Shown: one piece after another, positions 1 to 9,388 of the stretch | Position numbering within the stretch: position 1 is the first letter of the stretch | Layout: each line of letters starts with the position of its first letter | Origin: Microvirga arvi | GTDB taxonomy: Bacteria; Pseudomonadota; Alphaproteobacteria; Rhizobiales; Beijerinckiaceae | DNA: 64,000 nucleotides | Assembly (NCBI RefSeq): GCF_016892765.1 | Contig: NZ_JAFEMD010000020.1 | Location: 1-64,000, forward strand | Reading direction: 5' to 3' | The notes under the pieces: model-generated | Databases searched by the model: none | Seen by the model: the letters and a program-made list of their open reading frames with translations, nothing else | What the model was told of the DNA's origin: nothing | Translations under genes and position numbers: made by a program

Positions 1-150
1 TGGTTATGGATCCCCGCCTGCGCGGGGATGACAGCGTCGAGGCTCAAGCGCCATCTTTGTCGAGCGATCCCGGATCGCCGTCAAAATATGCGACAAGGCA
101 AACAAGAGAGATGATTCCACGTCAGTGGAAACAGCTCTAGCCATCGGCAA
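1..150. repeat. Intergenic repeats at the left edge
   Basis: There is no gene here. Bases 9-31 form a GC-rich palindrome (ATCCCCGC then GCGGGGAT) like half of the long palindromic element found at 4169-4250, 58151-58238 and 62503-62588. Bases 77-136 are a 60-bp element that returns inverted at 9301-9360 with only two mismatches. It contains the hairpin TTCCAC-GTCA-GTGGAA at about 114-129. The element lies just beyond the 3' end of the DUF2267-like gene and may help end its transcript. Confidence 0.75.
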
Positions 151-531
151 TCAAACGAACTGCGAGAGCCCCGGAATCGAGCCGACGATGGGGCCCATCA
201 CGTCCTCGCCGGCCTTCTCGCGGCCATAGGCGAAGAGTTCCTTGCCGAGCGGCTGCATCTGGCCCATGGACACGCCGGCGCCCATGAGCTGACCGCCGAG
301 CGCCATCACGCCGCCACCCATGGAGCCCACCATGCCCATGAGGCCGCCGCCCGCACCCGTCTTCGACTCTTCGATGGCGTCCTGGGCGCCGGGCAGGGCC
401 GCGACGAGCTGGTTGACCTCGTTCTGCGGCCCCTCCTTCTGAAGATACCCGAGAATGATGCCGATGGCCTTGCGGGCAGTCGCCTGATCGAGACCTGTCT
501 TCTGCGTCACGCGGGTGATGAGCTCTTCCAT
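151..531 (-). CDS. DUF2267/DUF2780-like small protein
   Basis: A 126-residue protein. The first 45 residues (start MEELITRVTQKTGLD) resemble the helical N-terminus of DUF2267/DUF2780-type proteins. The middle, about residues 58-92, is very rich in glycine and methionine (GGGLMGMVGSMGGG type) and may be a flexible or membrane-associating segment. There is no signal peptide and no catalytic motif. It stands alone, divergent from the HerA-like ATPase gene at 652, and the 120-bp gap between them must hold both promoters. The family has no firmly established function, so none is assigned. Confidence 0.75.
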   Translation of the reverse strand: MEELITRVTQKTGLDQATARKAIGIILGYLQKEGPQNEVNQLVAALPGAQDAIEESKTGAGGGLMGMVGSMGGGVMALGGQLMGAGVSMGQMQPLGKELFAYGREKAGEDVMGPIVGSIPGLSQFV

Positions 532-651
532 CTGATTCTCCTGAAATCGATCCGGGCGATAGTTTATATCTAAACCATTAAGTCAAGGATCCAAGGGTGG
601 AAACTCGCAGCAACGCTTCTAAGATCCATTAGAGGATTCTGGAGAAACACG

Positions 652-2190
<1,539 letters not shown>

Positions 2191-2221
2191 ATGTCGGCTT
2201 ATATCATCCTTAGCATTGACG

Positions 2222-2680
2222 ATGCAGGACATTCGGCTCGCACATTCTGAAGATCTTGCGGCTGTCGAAGCAATCGTTCGAGCCGCCTATACCCAGTATA
2301 TTTCGCTCATCGGGCAAGAGCCTGGGCCAATGATGGACGACTATTCCGTCCTGATCGGAAAGCGGAGCGTCTATGTCCTCATCAACGCGAATCGACCCGT
2401 TGGAGTGCTTGTTCTTCTTCCAGAAGGCGAAGCCATGCTTCTCGACAATGTAGCCATCCACCCAGAGGTGCAGGGACGCGGGTACGGGCGTGCGCTGATC
2501 GGCTTTGCGGAGAGGCTCGCTGTCGAGCAAGGGTTCAGAGCCATTCGGCTTTATACGAATGAAGCCATGACCGGGAACATCGGTCTCTATGAGCGATTGG
2601 GATTTGTCGAGACCCATCGCGCCGAAGAGAAGGGGTTCCAGCGTGTCTATATGACGAAGCATCTGGCGCCCTTATCCTAA
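2222..2680 (+). CDS. GNAT family N-acetyltransferase
   Basis: A 152-residue GCN5-related acetyltransferase that would transfer acetyl from acetyl-CoA to an unknown amine. The acetyl-CoA loop (motif A) reads VQGRGYGRAL near residue 85, preceded by the beta-4 strand LDNVAIHPE. The C-terminal YERLGFVETH is the usual motif B. The ATG at 2222 is preferred to a TTG two codons earlier; neither has a clear ribosome binding site. The gene follows the HerA-like ATPase by 31 bp and could be co-transcribed with it, although the functions are not obviously linked. The substrate cannot be told from sequence. Confidence 0.87.
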   Translation: MQDIRLAHSEDLAAVEAIVRAAYTQYISLIGQEPGPMMDDYSVLIGKRSVYVLINANRPVGVLVLLPEGEAMLLDNVAIHPEVQGRGYGRALIGFAERLAVEQGFRAIRLYTNEAMTGNIGLYERLGFVETHRAEEKGFQRVYMTKHLAPLS

Positions 2681-2759
2681 ATCGAACCTCGTACTTGCGA
2701 TTACCTGGGTGATGAGAGTACCTCTTGAGGCGGCTCCGTCCACAAGGCAGATGTTTCCC

Positions 2760-4142
2760 ATGTCCCAGCTCGACCAAGTTCTGCAGCGTATCGATACCGA
2801 CCTCGATTCATCCCTGGAACGGCTGTTCCAGTGGCTCAAGGTTCCCTCCATCTCCACCGATCCCGCCTACAAGGACCATTGCCGCACGGCCGGGCAGTGG
2901 CTGGTCGATGAGCTGAAGAGCATCGGGGTTGAGGCCTCCTTGCGCGAGACGGGCGGGCACCCGGCTGTGGTCGGCCACGCCAAGGGCGATGCAAAGCTGC
3001 ATGTGCTCTTTTACGGGCATTACGACGTGCAGCCGGTCGATCCGCTGGAGCTGTGGGAACGCCCGCCCTTCGAGCCGCGCATGATCACGCTGCCGGACGG
3101 CCGCAAGGCCATCAGCGCCCGCGGCTCCTCGGACGACAAGGGGCAGGTGATGACCTTCGTCGAGGCCTGCCGCGCCTGGAAGGCCGAGACGGGCTCACTG
3201 CCCATCAACATCACCTTCCTGGTCGAGGGTGCCGAGGAGGACGGTTCCAAGTTCCTGCCCGAGTTCATCGCAGCCAACAAGGACGAGCTGAAGGCCGACG
3301 TGGCCCTCGTCTGCGACACCGGCATGTGGGACCAGAACACGCCTGGCATCACCTCATCCCTGCGCGGCATGGTCTACGAGGAGATCATCGTGCGCTGCGC
3401 CGACCGCGATCTGCATTCCGGCACCTTCGGCGGTGCGGCGCGCAATCCGATCCACGTGCTCTCCAAGATCATCGCGGCGATCCATGACGACACTGGCCGC
3501 ATCACCATCAAGGACTTCTACGAGGGCGTGCATGAGACGCCGACTCAGGTGCTCGATCAGTGGAAGGGCCTGAACCTCACCGAGGAAGAGTTCCTCGGCC
3601 AGATCGGCTTGAAGCATTCCGCCGGCGAAAAGGGTCGCATGCTCATCGAGCAGATCCAGTCGCGTCCCACCTGCGACGTGAACGGCATCATCGGCGGCTA
3701 TACGGGTGAGGGCACCAAGACGGTGATTGCAGCCGAAGCCCGCTGCAAGGTCTCCTTCCGCCTCGTGGGCGATCAGGATCCGGCCAAGATCTCTCAGAAC
3801 TTCGAGGCCTTCGTGCGCGAGCGCATCCCTGCCGACTGCTCGGTGGAGTTCATTCATCACAAGGGCTCGCGAGCACTGGCTCTTCCGCACGACTTCCCGG
3901 CCATCACGGCGGCGAAGTCCGCCCTGCACGACGAGTGGAAGAAGGACCCGATCGTCATCGGCATGGGCGGCTCGATCCCGGTCGGCGGCGATTTCAAGCG
4001 CACGCTGGGGCTCGACACGCTCTTCGTCGGCTTCGGCCTCGACGACGACCGCATCCATTCGCCGAACGAGAAGTACGATCTCAAGAGCTTTCACAAGGGC
4101 ACCCGTTCTTGGGCGCGGATTTTAGCCGCTTTGGCGAAGTAG
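2760..4142 (+). CDS. M20 family dipeptidase
   Basis: About 460 residues of a di-zinc M20 (CNDP-like) metallopeptidase, which hydrolyses dipeptides in the cytoplasm. Metal-site segments are visible: FYGHYDVQPVDP near residue 85 (first His and Asp), ARGSSDDKGQ (bridging Asp), LVEGAEEDGS (catalytic Glu pair), CDTG, and the late GGSIPVGGDF. DRDLHSGTFGG marks the insertion (dimerisation) domain. The start was set at the ATG at 2760, about 10 bases after AAGGCAG. A GTG/ATG pair at 2709/2712 would add 17 residues that look unlike the family. It is a single-gene unit followed by a palindromic repeat. Confidence 0.9.
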   Translation: MSQLDQVLQRIDTDLDSSLERLFQWLKVPSISTDPAYKDHCRTAGQWLVDELKSIGVEASLRETGGHPAVVGHAKGDAKLHVLFYGHYDVQPVDPLELWERPPFEPRMITLPDGRKAISARGSSDDKGQVMTFVEACRAWKAETGSLPINITFLVEGAEEDGSKFLPEFIAANKDELKADVALVCDTGMWDQNTPGITSSLRGMVYEEIIVRCADRDLHSGTFGGAARNPIHVLSKIIAAIHDDTGRITIKDFYEGVHETPTQVLDQWKGLNLTEEEFLGQIGLKHSAGEKGRMLIEQIQSRPTCDVNGIIGGYTGEGTKTVIAAEARCKVSFRLVGDQDPAKISQNFEAFVRERIPADCSVEFIHHKGSRALALPHDFPAITAAKSALHDEWKKDPIVIGMGGSIPVGGDFKRTLGLDTLFVGFGLDDDRIHSPNEKYDLKSFHKGTRSWARILAALAK

Positions 4143-4168
4143 AGCCGCTGTTCTTTCACGTTTCTCAA

Positions 4169-4250
4169 CGTCATGCCCGCACTTGTTGCGGGCATCCACG
4201 TCTTCACACGGCGGAAGACGTGGATGGCCGGGACAAGCCCGGCCATGACG
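4169..4250. repeat. Long palindromic intergenic repeat (CCGGGC...CCACGTCTT type)
   Basis: The element reads GTCATGCCCGC...GCGGGCATCCACGTCTT and then its near inverse AAGACGTGGATGGCCGGG...CCGGCCATGACG, so the whole of about 82 bp folds into a long hairpin. Full or half copies occur at 1-45, 24936-25024, 53640-53672, 54998-55030, 58151-58238 and 62503-62588. Here it separates the convergent M20 peptidase and haloacid dehalogenase genes and may act as a bidirectional transcript end. Confidence 0.85.
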
Positions 4251-4255
4251 ATGTG

Positions 4256-4933
4256 TTAAATCAACCCTTCGAGCGATGCAATGACCGCGCTGGGCGCAAG
4301 CTCGACGTACTCGTCGGGTAGGCCCAGCCGGTTCATCCAGATTGGCGTGAACCCGAACGCGGATGCTCCTGCGATGTCCCAGCGGTTGGAGGAGACGAAC
4401 ACGACTTCACTCGCATGAACGGATAAAGCCTGCAGCACGAGATCGTAGGTTTGCGGGCTCGTCTTGAAGATCCTTACGGCATCGACCGACAACACCGCAT
4501 CAAGAGCATCGGCGAGCCCGGCCGAGCGTACGGCATCGTCCAGCATGCCGGGATCGCCGTTTGACAGGATGCCGGTGCGCAGGCCCTGAGCTCTCAAGGC
4601 GTGCAACGTCTCCCGAACGTCCGGATAGGCGTCGAGCGTGCGGTAGGCCTCCAGCAGGAGTGGCCTGACGGAGCGGTCGACATCCGGAAATCGTGCAAAG
4701 GCATAATCCAGCGCCTGCTCCGTCAAAGCCCAGAACGGCGCGTAGCGACCGGCGAGCGACAGCACCCAGGAATATTCCAGCTGCTTCGTGCGCCAGATTT
4801 CCGAGAAGCGGGCCGCATCCGGTCCGACCTGAGCCATATGGCGGCCAACCGCCGAATGCACGTCGAACAATGTTCCGTAAGCATCGAAGATGACGGCCTT
4901 GGCCTGGGCTGGGATGAGAGCGGAACCGGTCAT
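4256..4933 (-). CDS. Haloacid dehalogenase, type II
   Basis: About 225 residues of a HAD-superfamily hydrolase matching the (S)-2-haloacid dehalogenase subgroup. Motif I is VIFDAYGTLFDVHSAVG with the nucleophilic Asp, motif II is GILSNGD, and the motif III Lys is in IFKTSPQTYDL. The subgroup signature SSNRWDIAGASAFGF is present, followed by WMNR. Relatives replace the halogen of 2-haloalkanoic acids with hydroxyl. Whether this one uses haloacids or a phosphorylated metabolite is not shown. The start at 4933 (MTGSALIPAQ) is preferred; an ATG at 4978 would add 15 residues of poor family fit. Confidence 0.88.
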   Translation of the reverse strand: MTGSALIPAQAKAVIFDAYGTLFDVHSAVGRHMAQVGPDAARFSEIWRTKQLEYSWVLSLAGRYAPFWALTEQALDYAFARFPDVDRSVRPLLLEAYRTLDAYPDVRETLHALRAQGLRTGILSNGDPGMLDDAVRSAGLADALDAVLSVDAVRIFKTSPQTYDLVLQALSVHASEVVFVSSNRWDIAGASAFGFTPIWMNRLGLPDEYVELAPSAVIASLEGLI

Positions 4934-5093
4934 GGCAGGCAGCATTTCACCCGAAGCGGGCGAAGGCAATCCGACCAATGATCAGCCCTCCTCATGAAAT
5001 CCATCACAAGACTTTATGTGCCGCTCCGGATGAAGCGATTGACGGTTGCAGGCGCAGGCGTTTCGATAGGGCAGAACTTCTGACCAATGAAGG

Positions 5094-5978
5094 ATGAGAC
5101 ACGTGGCTTGGTATTCGCAAACCTGGAACTGGTTCAACGGCGCTTGGCACGAGGGCAATCCCCCTCTGATCGGGCCACGCTCCCACGTGTCCTGGCTCGG
5201 CTCCTCCGTCTTCGATGGCGCTCGCGTGTTCGAAGGCGTCGCGCCCGATCTCGACCGGCACTGCGAGCGCGTGAACCGCTCGGCCCTCACCATCGGGCTC
5301 AAGCCCACCATGGAGCCACAGGCCATCATGGACCTCGTCTACGAGGGCGTGAAGAAGTTCGCGCCGGGCACGGCGCTCTATGTGAAACCGATGTATTGGG
5401 GCGAGGCAGAGGGCTTGGCCACCATCGCACCGGATCCGGAATCGACCCAGTTCTGCCTGTCCCTGTTCGAGGCGCCGATGCCGGTGCCGGGCGGGCTCTC
5501 GGTGATGAAGTCGAGCTTCCGCCGTCCCACGCTCGAATCCATGCCCACCGATTCGAAGGCCGGCGCCCTTTATCCGAACAACGCCCGCGTCATCCGCGAG
5601 GCGAAGGAGAAGGGTTTCGATAACGCGCTCGTCTGCGATGCGCTCGGCAACATCGCCGAGACGGGCACCTCCAACGTGTTCATGGCCAAGGACGGCGTGG
5701 TCCATACGCCGTATCCGAACGGCACGTTCCTCAATGGCATCACCCGCCAGCGCGTGATCCAGCTCCTGCGCGACGACGGCGTGCAGGTGGTCGAGAGCAC
5801 CCTGCGCTACGAGGAATTCGCCGGCGCCGACGAGATCTTCATCTCGGGCAACTACTCCAAGGTGATGCCGGTGCTGCGGATCGACTCGCGCGATCTCCAG
5901 CCCGGCCCGTTCTATCGCCGCGCCCGCGAGCTCTACTGGGCCTTCGCTCACGCGAAGCCCCTCGGCAAGGCGGCTTGA
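5094..5978 (+). CDS. ilvE: Branched-chain amino acid aminotransferase-like, class IV
   Basis: A 294-residue PLP enzyme of fold type IV. The N-terminal SSVFDGARVFEGVAPDLDRH is the class signature. The PLP-binding lysine is expected in DSKAGALYPNNAR near residue 160. The cofactor-phosphate loop is around NIAETGTSNVF, and the late ISGNYSKVMPV segment also fits. The family moves amino groups between branched-chain amino acids and 2-oxoglutarate, but D-amino-acid and aminodeoxychorismate lyase relatives share the fold, so the symbol is only likely. It is a monocistronic unit, divergent from the dehalogenase, followed by a dispersed repeat. Confidence 0.85.
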   Translation: MRHVAWYSQTWNWFNGAWHEGNPPLIGPRSHVSWLGSSVFDGARVFEGVAPDLDRHCERVNRSALTIGLKPTMEPQAIMDLVYEGVKKFAPGTALYVKPMYWGEAEGLATIAPDPESTQFCLSLFEAPMPVPGGLSVMKSSFRRPTLESMPTDSKAGALYPNNARVIREAKEKGFDNALVCDALGNIAETGTSNVFMAKDGVVHTPYPNGTFLNGITRQRVIQLLRDDGVQVVESTLRYEEFAGADEIFISGNYSKVMPVLRIDSRDLQPGPFYRRARELYWAFAHAKPLGKAA

Positions 5979-6308
5979 GGACACCCTGTGAAGGCAGTCG
6001 GCGCAAGCTGATTGCATTGAAGCGCAACGGCTCCTACAGCCATACCTCTCCCCGGTGGGGAGAGGTCGAGCGCAGCGAGGGTGAGGGGGAGAGCGCTGTC
6101 CGGAGAGGACACTCACCCCTCACCCGCCGCGCTGACGCGCGTCGACCTCTCCCCCCGGGGAGGTGAAGAAGCGTCTCATCCTGGTAGGTGATCGCTCGCA
6201 CCCGGCCTCAATCTGATCCTCAACGCATTTGTGATCATCGGGACAAGCAGTCTCTCCCGTTCCATGCCCTACATGGCTCCAGCATTGTGCCCCAAGCTGG
6301 AGCCCTCG
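5979..6308. repeat. Intergenic region with CTCTCCCC-type dispersed repeat
   Basis: Bases 6044-6165 form a composite palindromic repeat: CCTCTCCCCGGTGGGGAGAGG, then GTCGAGCGCAGCGAGGGTGA, and an inverted half ending GTCGACCTCTCCCC. The same family occurs inverted at 61785-61907 and, in a variant form, at 60647-60826. Bases 6166-6308 hold nothing recognisable apart from the presumed promoter of the vWA gene. Confidence 0.8.
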
Positions 6309-7028
6309 ATGCGGTTTGTCCTGAAAAGCCTCGTGGCCTTGAGCCTCCTCACAGCTCCGGCCTTGGCGGAATCGGTCGATCTGGAGCTGGTCTTCGCCGC
6401 CGACGGCTCGGGCTCCATCGACAATGACGAGTTGCGCCTCCAGCGGCAGGGCTGGGCGGATGCGCTGACCAGCGCGGATGTGCTCGCCGGCATCAAGGAC
6501 GGGCCTATCGGCGCCATTGCGGTGGCCTTCATGGAATGGGGCGGACCGAACTCCCAAGTGCTCATCGTCGACTGGCACGTGATCCGCGATGGGGCGAGCG
6601 CAAAGGTCTTCAGCGACAAGCTCTTAAGCGCCCCGCGGGGCGCGACAGGCTACAATTCCATCTCCAATGCCATCGATTTCTCCGTGCGCCTCGTCGAGAG
6701 CAACACCCATGAGGGGACGCGCAAGGTCATCGACGTCTCGGGCGACGGTCCCAACATGAACGGTCGGTCCCTTGAGCAGGCGAGAGGAGACGCACTGGCC
6801 AAGGGCTTCACCATCAATGCGCTCGCCATCCGCCGCCCCGGCAGCGGCCGACCCGGTGGACCGGGCGGCATGTCGCTGGAAGACTATTATGGCCAGAGCG
6901 TCATCGGCGGCCCCGGTTCCTTCGTCGAGATCGCCGACGAGACCCGGCCGTTTGCGGTGGCCGCACGCCGCAAGCTCCTGACGGAGATCGCCGGCACGGG
7001 CGCAGCCACGCGCCACGCAAGCCGCTGA
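6309..7028 (+). CDS. Exported DUF1194 von Willebrand A-like protein
   Basis: About 239 residues. The start at 6309 gives a clean Sec signal peptide (MRFVLKSLVALSLLTAPALA, cleavage after ALA), so the mature protein is periplasmic. The mature part opens with VFAADGSGSIDNDE, a DxSGS-type MIDAS motif of a vWA domain. Later conserved segments are GPIGAIAVAFMEWGG and KVIDVSGDGPN. These features match DUF1194, an uncharacterised alphaproteobacterial family. Metal-dependent ligand binding is expected from the fold; the partner is unknown. An upstream in-frame ATG at 6231 would bury the signal peptide and is rejected. Confidence 0.87.
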   Translation: MRFVLKSLVALSLLTAPALAESVDLELVFAADGSGSIDNDELRLQRQGWADALTSADVLAGIKDGPIGAIAVAFMEWGGPNSQVLIVDWHVIRDGASAKVFSDKLLSAPRGATGYNSISNAIDFSVRLVESNTHEGTRKVIDVSGDGPNMNGRSLEQARGDALAKGFTINALAIRRPGSGRPGGPGGMSLEDYYGQSVIGGPGSFVEIADETRPFAVAARRKLLTEIAGTGAATRHASR

Positions 7029-7074
7029 ACCGGTCGCCTAAGGACATTCCGGCCCGGAATGCTAGACTGGGGTC

Positions 7075-8226
7075 ATGACGAATCTCGAAGACTGGATCAT
7101 CGATCAGGGCCTGCACGGATCCGATGTGGCTTCCCTGCTCTCAGGCGTTGCCGAGCGGCTGGTCGGGGAGGGCATTCCGCTGGTCCGGGCGTACATCGCC
7201 CTGCCGACTGTCAACCCGACGATCCGCGTCTATACCCATGTCTGGACCCGGTCCGCCGGAACCGTCGTGGAAGGGGTTTCCCACGAGCGCAATGATGATG
7301 CCTTCGAGGTAAGTCCCTTCGCCTACATGATGCGCACCGAGCAGGAGAGCTGCCATTGGCACCTTCACGGCCCGGATGCGGACAGGTTCAGCGTGTTCGA
7401 GGACGTGAGGCGCTTGGGCGGGACCGATTACCTGGCGCGTCTGTTCAGTTTCGGCAATGCCAGCGCTCCGGACCTGAGGGGCTTTGGGGCCTCCTTCTCC
7501 ACCAGCCGCGCTGAGGGCTTCCTGCCGGAGGAGGTCGCCCGCATCGACGGGCTCCTGCCGCTCCTGGGCCTTGCAGCCTACCGCATGACCCTCTTCGATC
7601 TCACGGTCGCGATGCTCGATACCTATGTGGGATTCTCGGCCGGGCGGCGGGTGCTGAGCGGGGCGATCCGGCGCGGTTCCGGCACGACCATCGAGGCCGC
7701 CTTGCTCTTCGCCGATCTGAGGGGATTCACCACGCTCGCGGATACGGCGGGTCTCGATCTGATCGCCCGTCTCGACCGTCACCTGGAAGCGATGGCGGAC
7801 CCGGTGGCGGAGCAGGGCGGCGAGGTGCTCAAGTTCCTGGGCGACGGCCTTCTGGCCGCCTTTCCGATCACCGAGGAGCGGTCGCACGAGAGCGCCTGCG
7901 CGGCGGCGATCCGAGCCGCGCAGATGGCGTTCGAGCGCAACGAGGCCGTCAACCGCCAACACGAGACGCCGCTGAGCCTCGACATCGCGCTCCATTGCGG
8001 CGATGTGTTCTACGGCAATATCGGCGCCGCCGGCCGCCTCGACTTCACGGTGATCGGGCCTGCGGTGAACGAGGCGAGCCGCATGGAGGCGCTGTGCAGC
8101 ACCCTCGACTGCTCCGTCATCCTGTCGGAGAGGGTGGCTTCCGTGAGCCCCATTCCCGTCCGCTCCCTCGGCCCGCATCGCCTGCGCGGCATCGCTGCGG
8201 AGCGGGAGCTCTTTACCTTCGCCTGA
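7075..8226 (+). CDS. Class III adenylate/guanylate cyclase with unassigned N-terminal domain
   Basis: A 383-residue protein. The C-terminal half, about residues 200-380, is a class III nucleotide cyclase domain. The metal aspartates are in LLFADLRGFT and FLGDGLLAAF, and the helix DFTVIGPAVNEASRME carries the transition-state Asn and Arg. Lys before FLGDG together with Thr in DFTVIG is usual for bacterial adenylyl cyclases, so cAMP is the likely product. The N-terminal 190 residues have no signal peptide and match no domain I can name; they are probably sensory. The gene follows the vWA gene by 46 bp. Confidence 0.87.
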   Translation: MTNLEDWIIDQGLHGSDVASLLSGVAERLVGEGIPLVRAYIALPTVNPTIRVYTHVWTRSAGTVVEGVSHERNDDAFEVSPFAYMMRTEQESCHWHLHGPDADRFSVFEDVRRLGGTDYLARLFSFGNASAPDLRGFGASFSTSRAEGFLPEEVARIDGLLPLLGLAAYRMTLFDLTVAMLDTYVGFSAGRRVLSGAIRRGSGTTIEAALLFADLRGFTTLADTAGLDLIARLDRHLEAMADPVAEQGGEVLKFLGDGLLAAFPITEERSHESACAAAIRAAQMAFERNEAVNRQHETPLSLDIALHCGDVFYGNIGAAGRLDFTVIGPAVNEASRMEALCSTLDCSVILSERVASVSPIPVRSLGPHRLRGIAAERELFTFA

Positions 8227-8265
8227 CACAGCATTGCTTGCTTAGATCCTGAGCACTTTCAGCAC

Positions 8266-8778
8266 TCAGGCCGGGCGCACGATGCCCCGATTCATGATCT
8301 CGTCGATCGAGGGGAAGGCAAGGCGCGCCGCCTCCGGGATTTCCTGTGCGGCAGCCTCCTCAGAGTGCGTTTTGCCCGGCCGGCCGACGATGATCCGTCC
8401 GACCATCCCGGCATGCTCGTGCGGGGCGCAGAAGAAGTCGTAGACGCCTTCCACCGTAAGCGTGACCGAGAAGGTCTCGTTCGGCAGCAGGTAGTCCGAA
8501 TTCCAGGGCTCGGCGCCCTCCGGAATGCGCAGCGGGTGCTCGAAGTTCTTCGGATGATAGGCCGTGGCCGTGTGGGAGTTCCCGGGATCCAGGTTGATCC
8601 AGCTGATGGTCTGGCCAGCCCTGATGCGCAGCCCTATGGGGTCGAACCACACATGCGAGCCGTCCGCCTTGCCCTGCATCCGGATCTCGACCGGATCGCT
8701 GGCCAAGGAGAGGCGGGGCAGCGCCAGACCGGCGAGGATCCCCCCGCCGATCCGGAAAACGTGCCTGCGCGAGATCAT
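8266..8778 (-). CDS. Tat-exported cupredoxin (plastocyanin-like)
   Basis: About 170 residues. The N-terminus ISRRHVFRIGGG followed by a hydrophobic stretch is a twin-arginine signal peptide. The domain is a blue-copper fold: one ligand His is in DPGNSHTATAYHP near residue 68, and the C-terminal CAPHEHAGM supplies Cys, His and Met. It is therefore probably a periplasmic electron carrier or copper-binding protein. The ATG overlaps the stop of the upstream gene (TGATG at 8776-8780), so translation is coupled; a GTG one codon earlier is also possible. About 45 residues after the copper loop are unusual for a plain plastocyanin. Confidence 0.87.
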   Translation of the reverse strand: MISRRHVFRIGGGILAGLALPRLSLASDPVEIRMQGKADGSHVWFDPIGLRIRAGQTISWINLDPGNSHTATAYHPKNFEHPLRIPEGAEPWNSDYLLPNETFSVTLTVEGVYDFFCAPHEHAGMVGRIIVGRPGKTHSEEAAAQEIPEAARLAFPSIDEIMNRGIVRPA

Positions 8779-9197
8779 CACTTCCCCGCCACCCGCGTCT
8801 CGTCGGCCTTGGGCACATGCCAGAGCACGACGTGGGCATGGGGCTTCTCGACGCCCGGATGGCCGGCATTGAAGTAGACGTCCACATGGTCGACCTTGCC
8901 GCCGGGTGCTGCGAGATCGTCGAAGCGCTTGTCCTTGTTGGTGAGGTCTTCGACGGGCAGCATGTAGACGGTGCTGACGAGCCGTCCGTCGCGGTCATAG
9001 GCCAGGAAAGGTCCGGCCGGCAGGGTCTTGGGATCCACATAGAGCTGGCCAAGTCCCGGCAGGAAGTCGGGCAGCTTCACGAGCTCGCTGACCTTCTTGT
9101 AGGCCCCCGATGGCGGAGCCTTCTCAACCTGATCGGCGGCGAAGGCCGGCACGGCGAGCGCAATGATTCCGATCGCAGCAGCGACGCGAAAGAACAT
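8778..9197 (-). CDS. Exported DUF5602-like protein
   Basis: A 139-residue protein starting MFFRVAAAIGIIALAVPAFA, a clear Sec signal peptide. The mature part contains LPDFLPGLGQLYVDP and, near the end, DHVDVYFNAGHPGVEKPHAH and VLWHVPK. The His cluster and this pattern recall the DUF5602/TTHB210-like family, whose function I cannot name. It is the first gene of a coupled pair with the cupredoxin, which suggests joint action in the periplasm, possibly in copper or redox handling (inference). The promoter should lie in 9198-9300 next to an inverted repeat. A longer upstream frame lacks any signal and is rejected. Confidence 0.78.
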   Translation of the reverse strand: MFFRVAAAIGIIALAVPAFAADQVEKAPPSGAYKKVSELVKLPDFLPGLGQLYVDPKTLPAGPFLAYDRDGRLVSTVYMLPVEDLTNKDKRFDDLAAPGGKVDHVDVYFNAGHPGVEKPHAHVVLWHVPKADETRVAGK

Positions 9198-9300
9198 GAT
9201 GTCATCCTCCCAATGAGCCGAGCCATGCCCGGCATATTCGATTGGATGGATCTTCGGACGGAAGGTTCCCGAGGAAATTCCAAAGTTGGAATTTGCTGGA

Positions 9301-9360
9301 GCTGTTTCCACTGACGTGGAATCATCTCTCTTGTTTGGCTTGCCGCATATTTTGACGGCG
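9301..9360. repeat. 60-bp dispersed repeat, inverse copy of 77-136
   Basis: This copy is the reverse complement of bases 77-136 with two mismatches. It carries the TTCCAC-TGAC-GTGGAA hairpin near its left end. It lies between the 3' end of murJ (9389) and the 5' end of the exported DUF5602-like gene, so it could influence the end of the murJ transcript or the promoter of the exported pair. Confidence 0.85.
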
Positions 9361-9388
9361 AACCGGATCCACTTCGCCGAAATAGGCT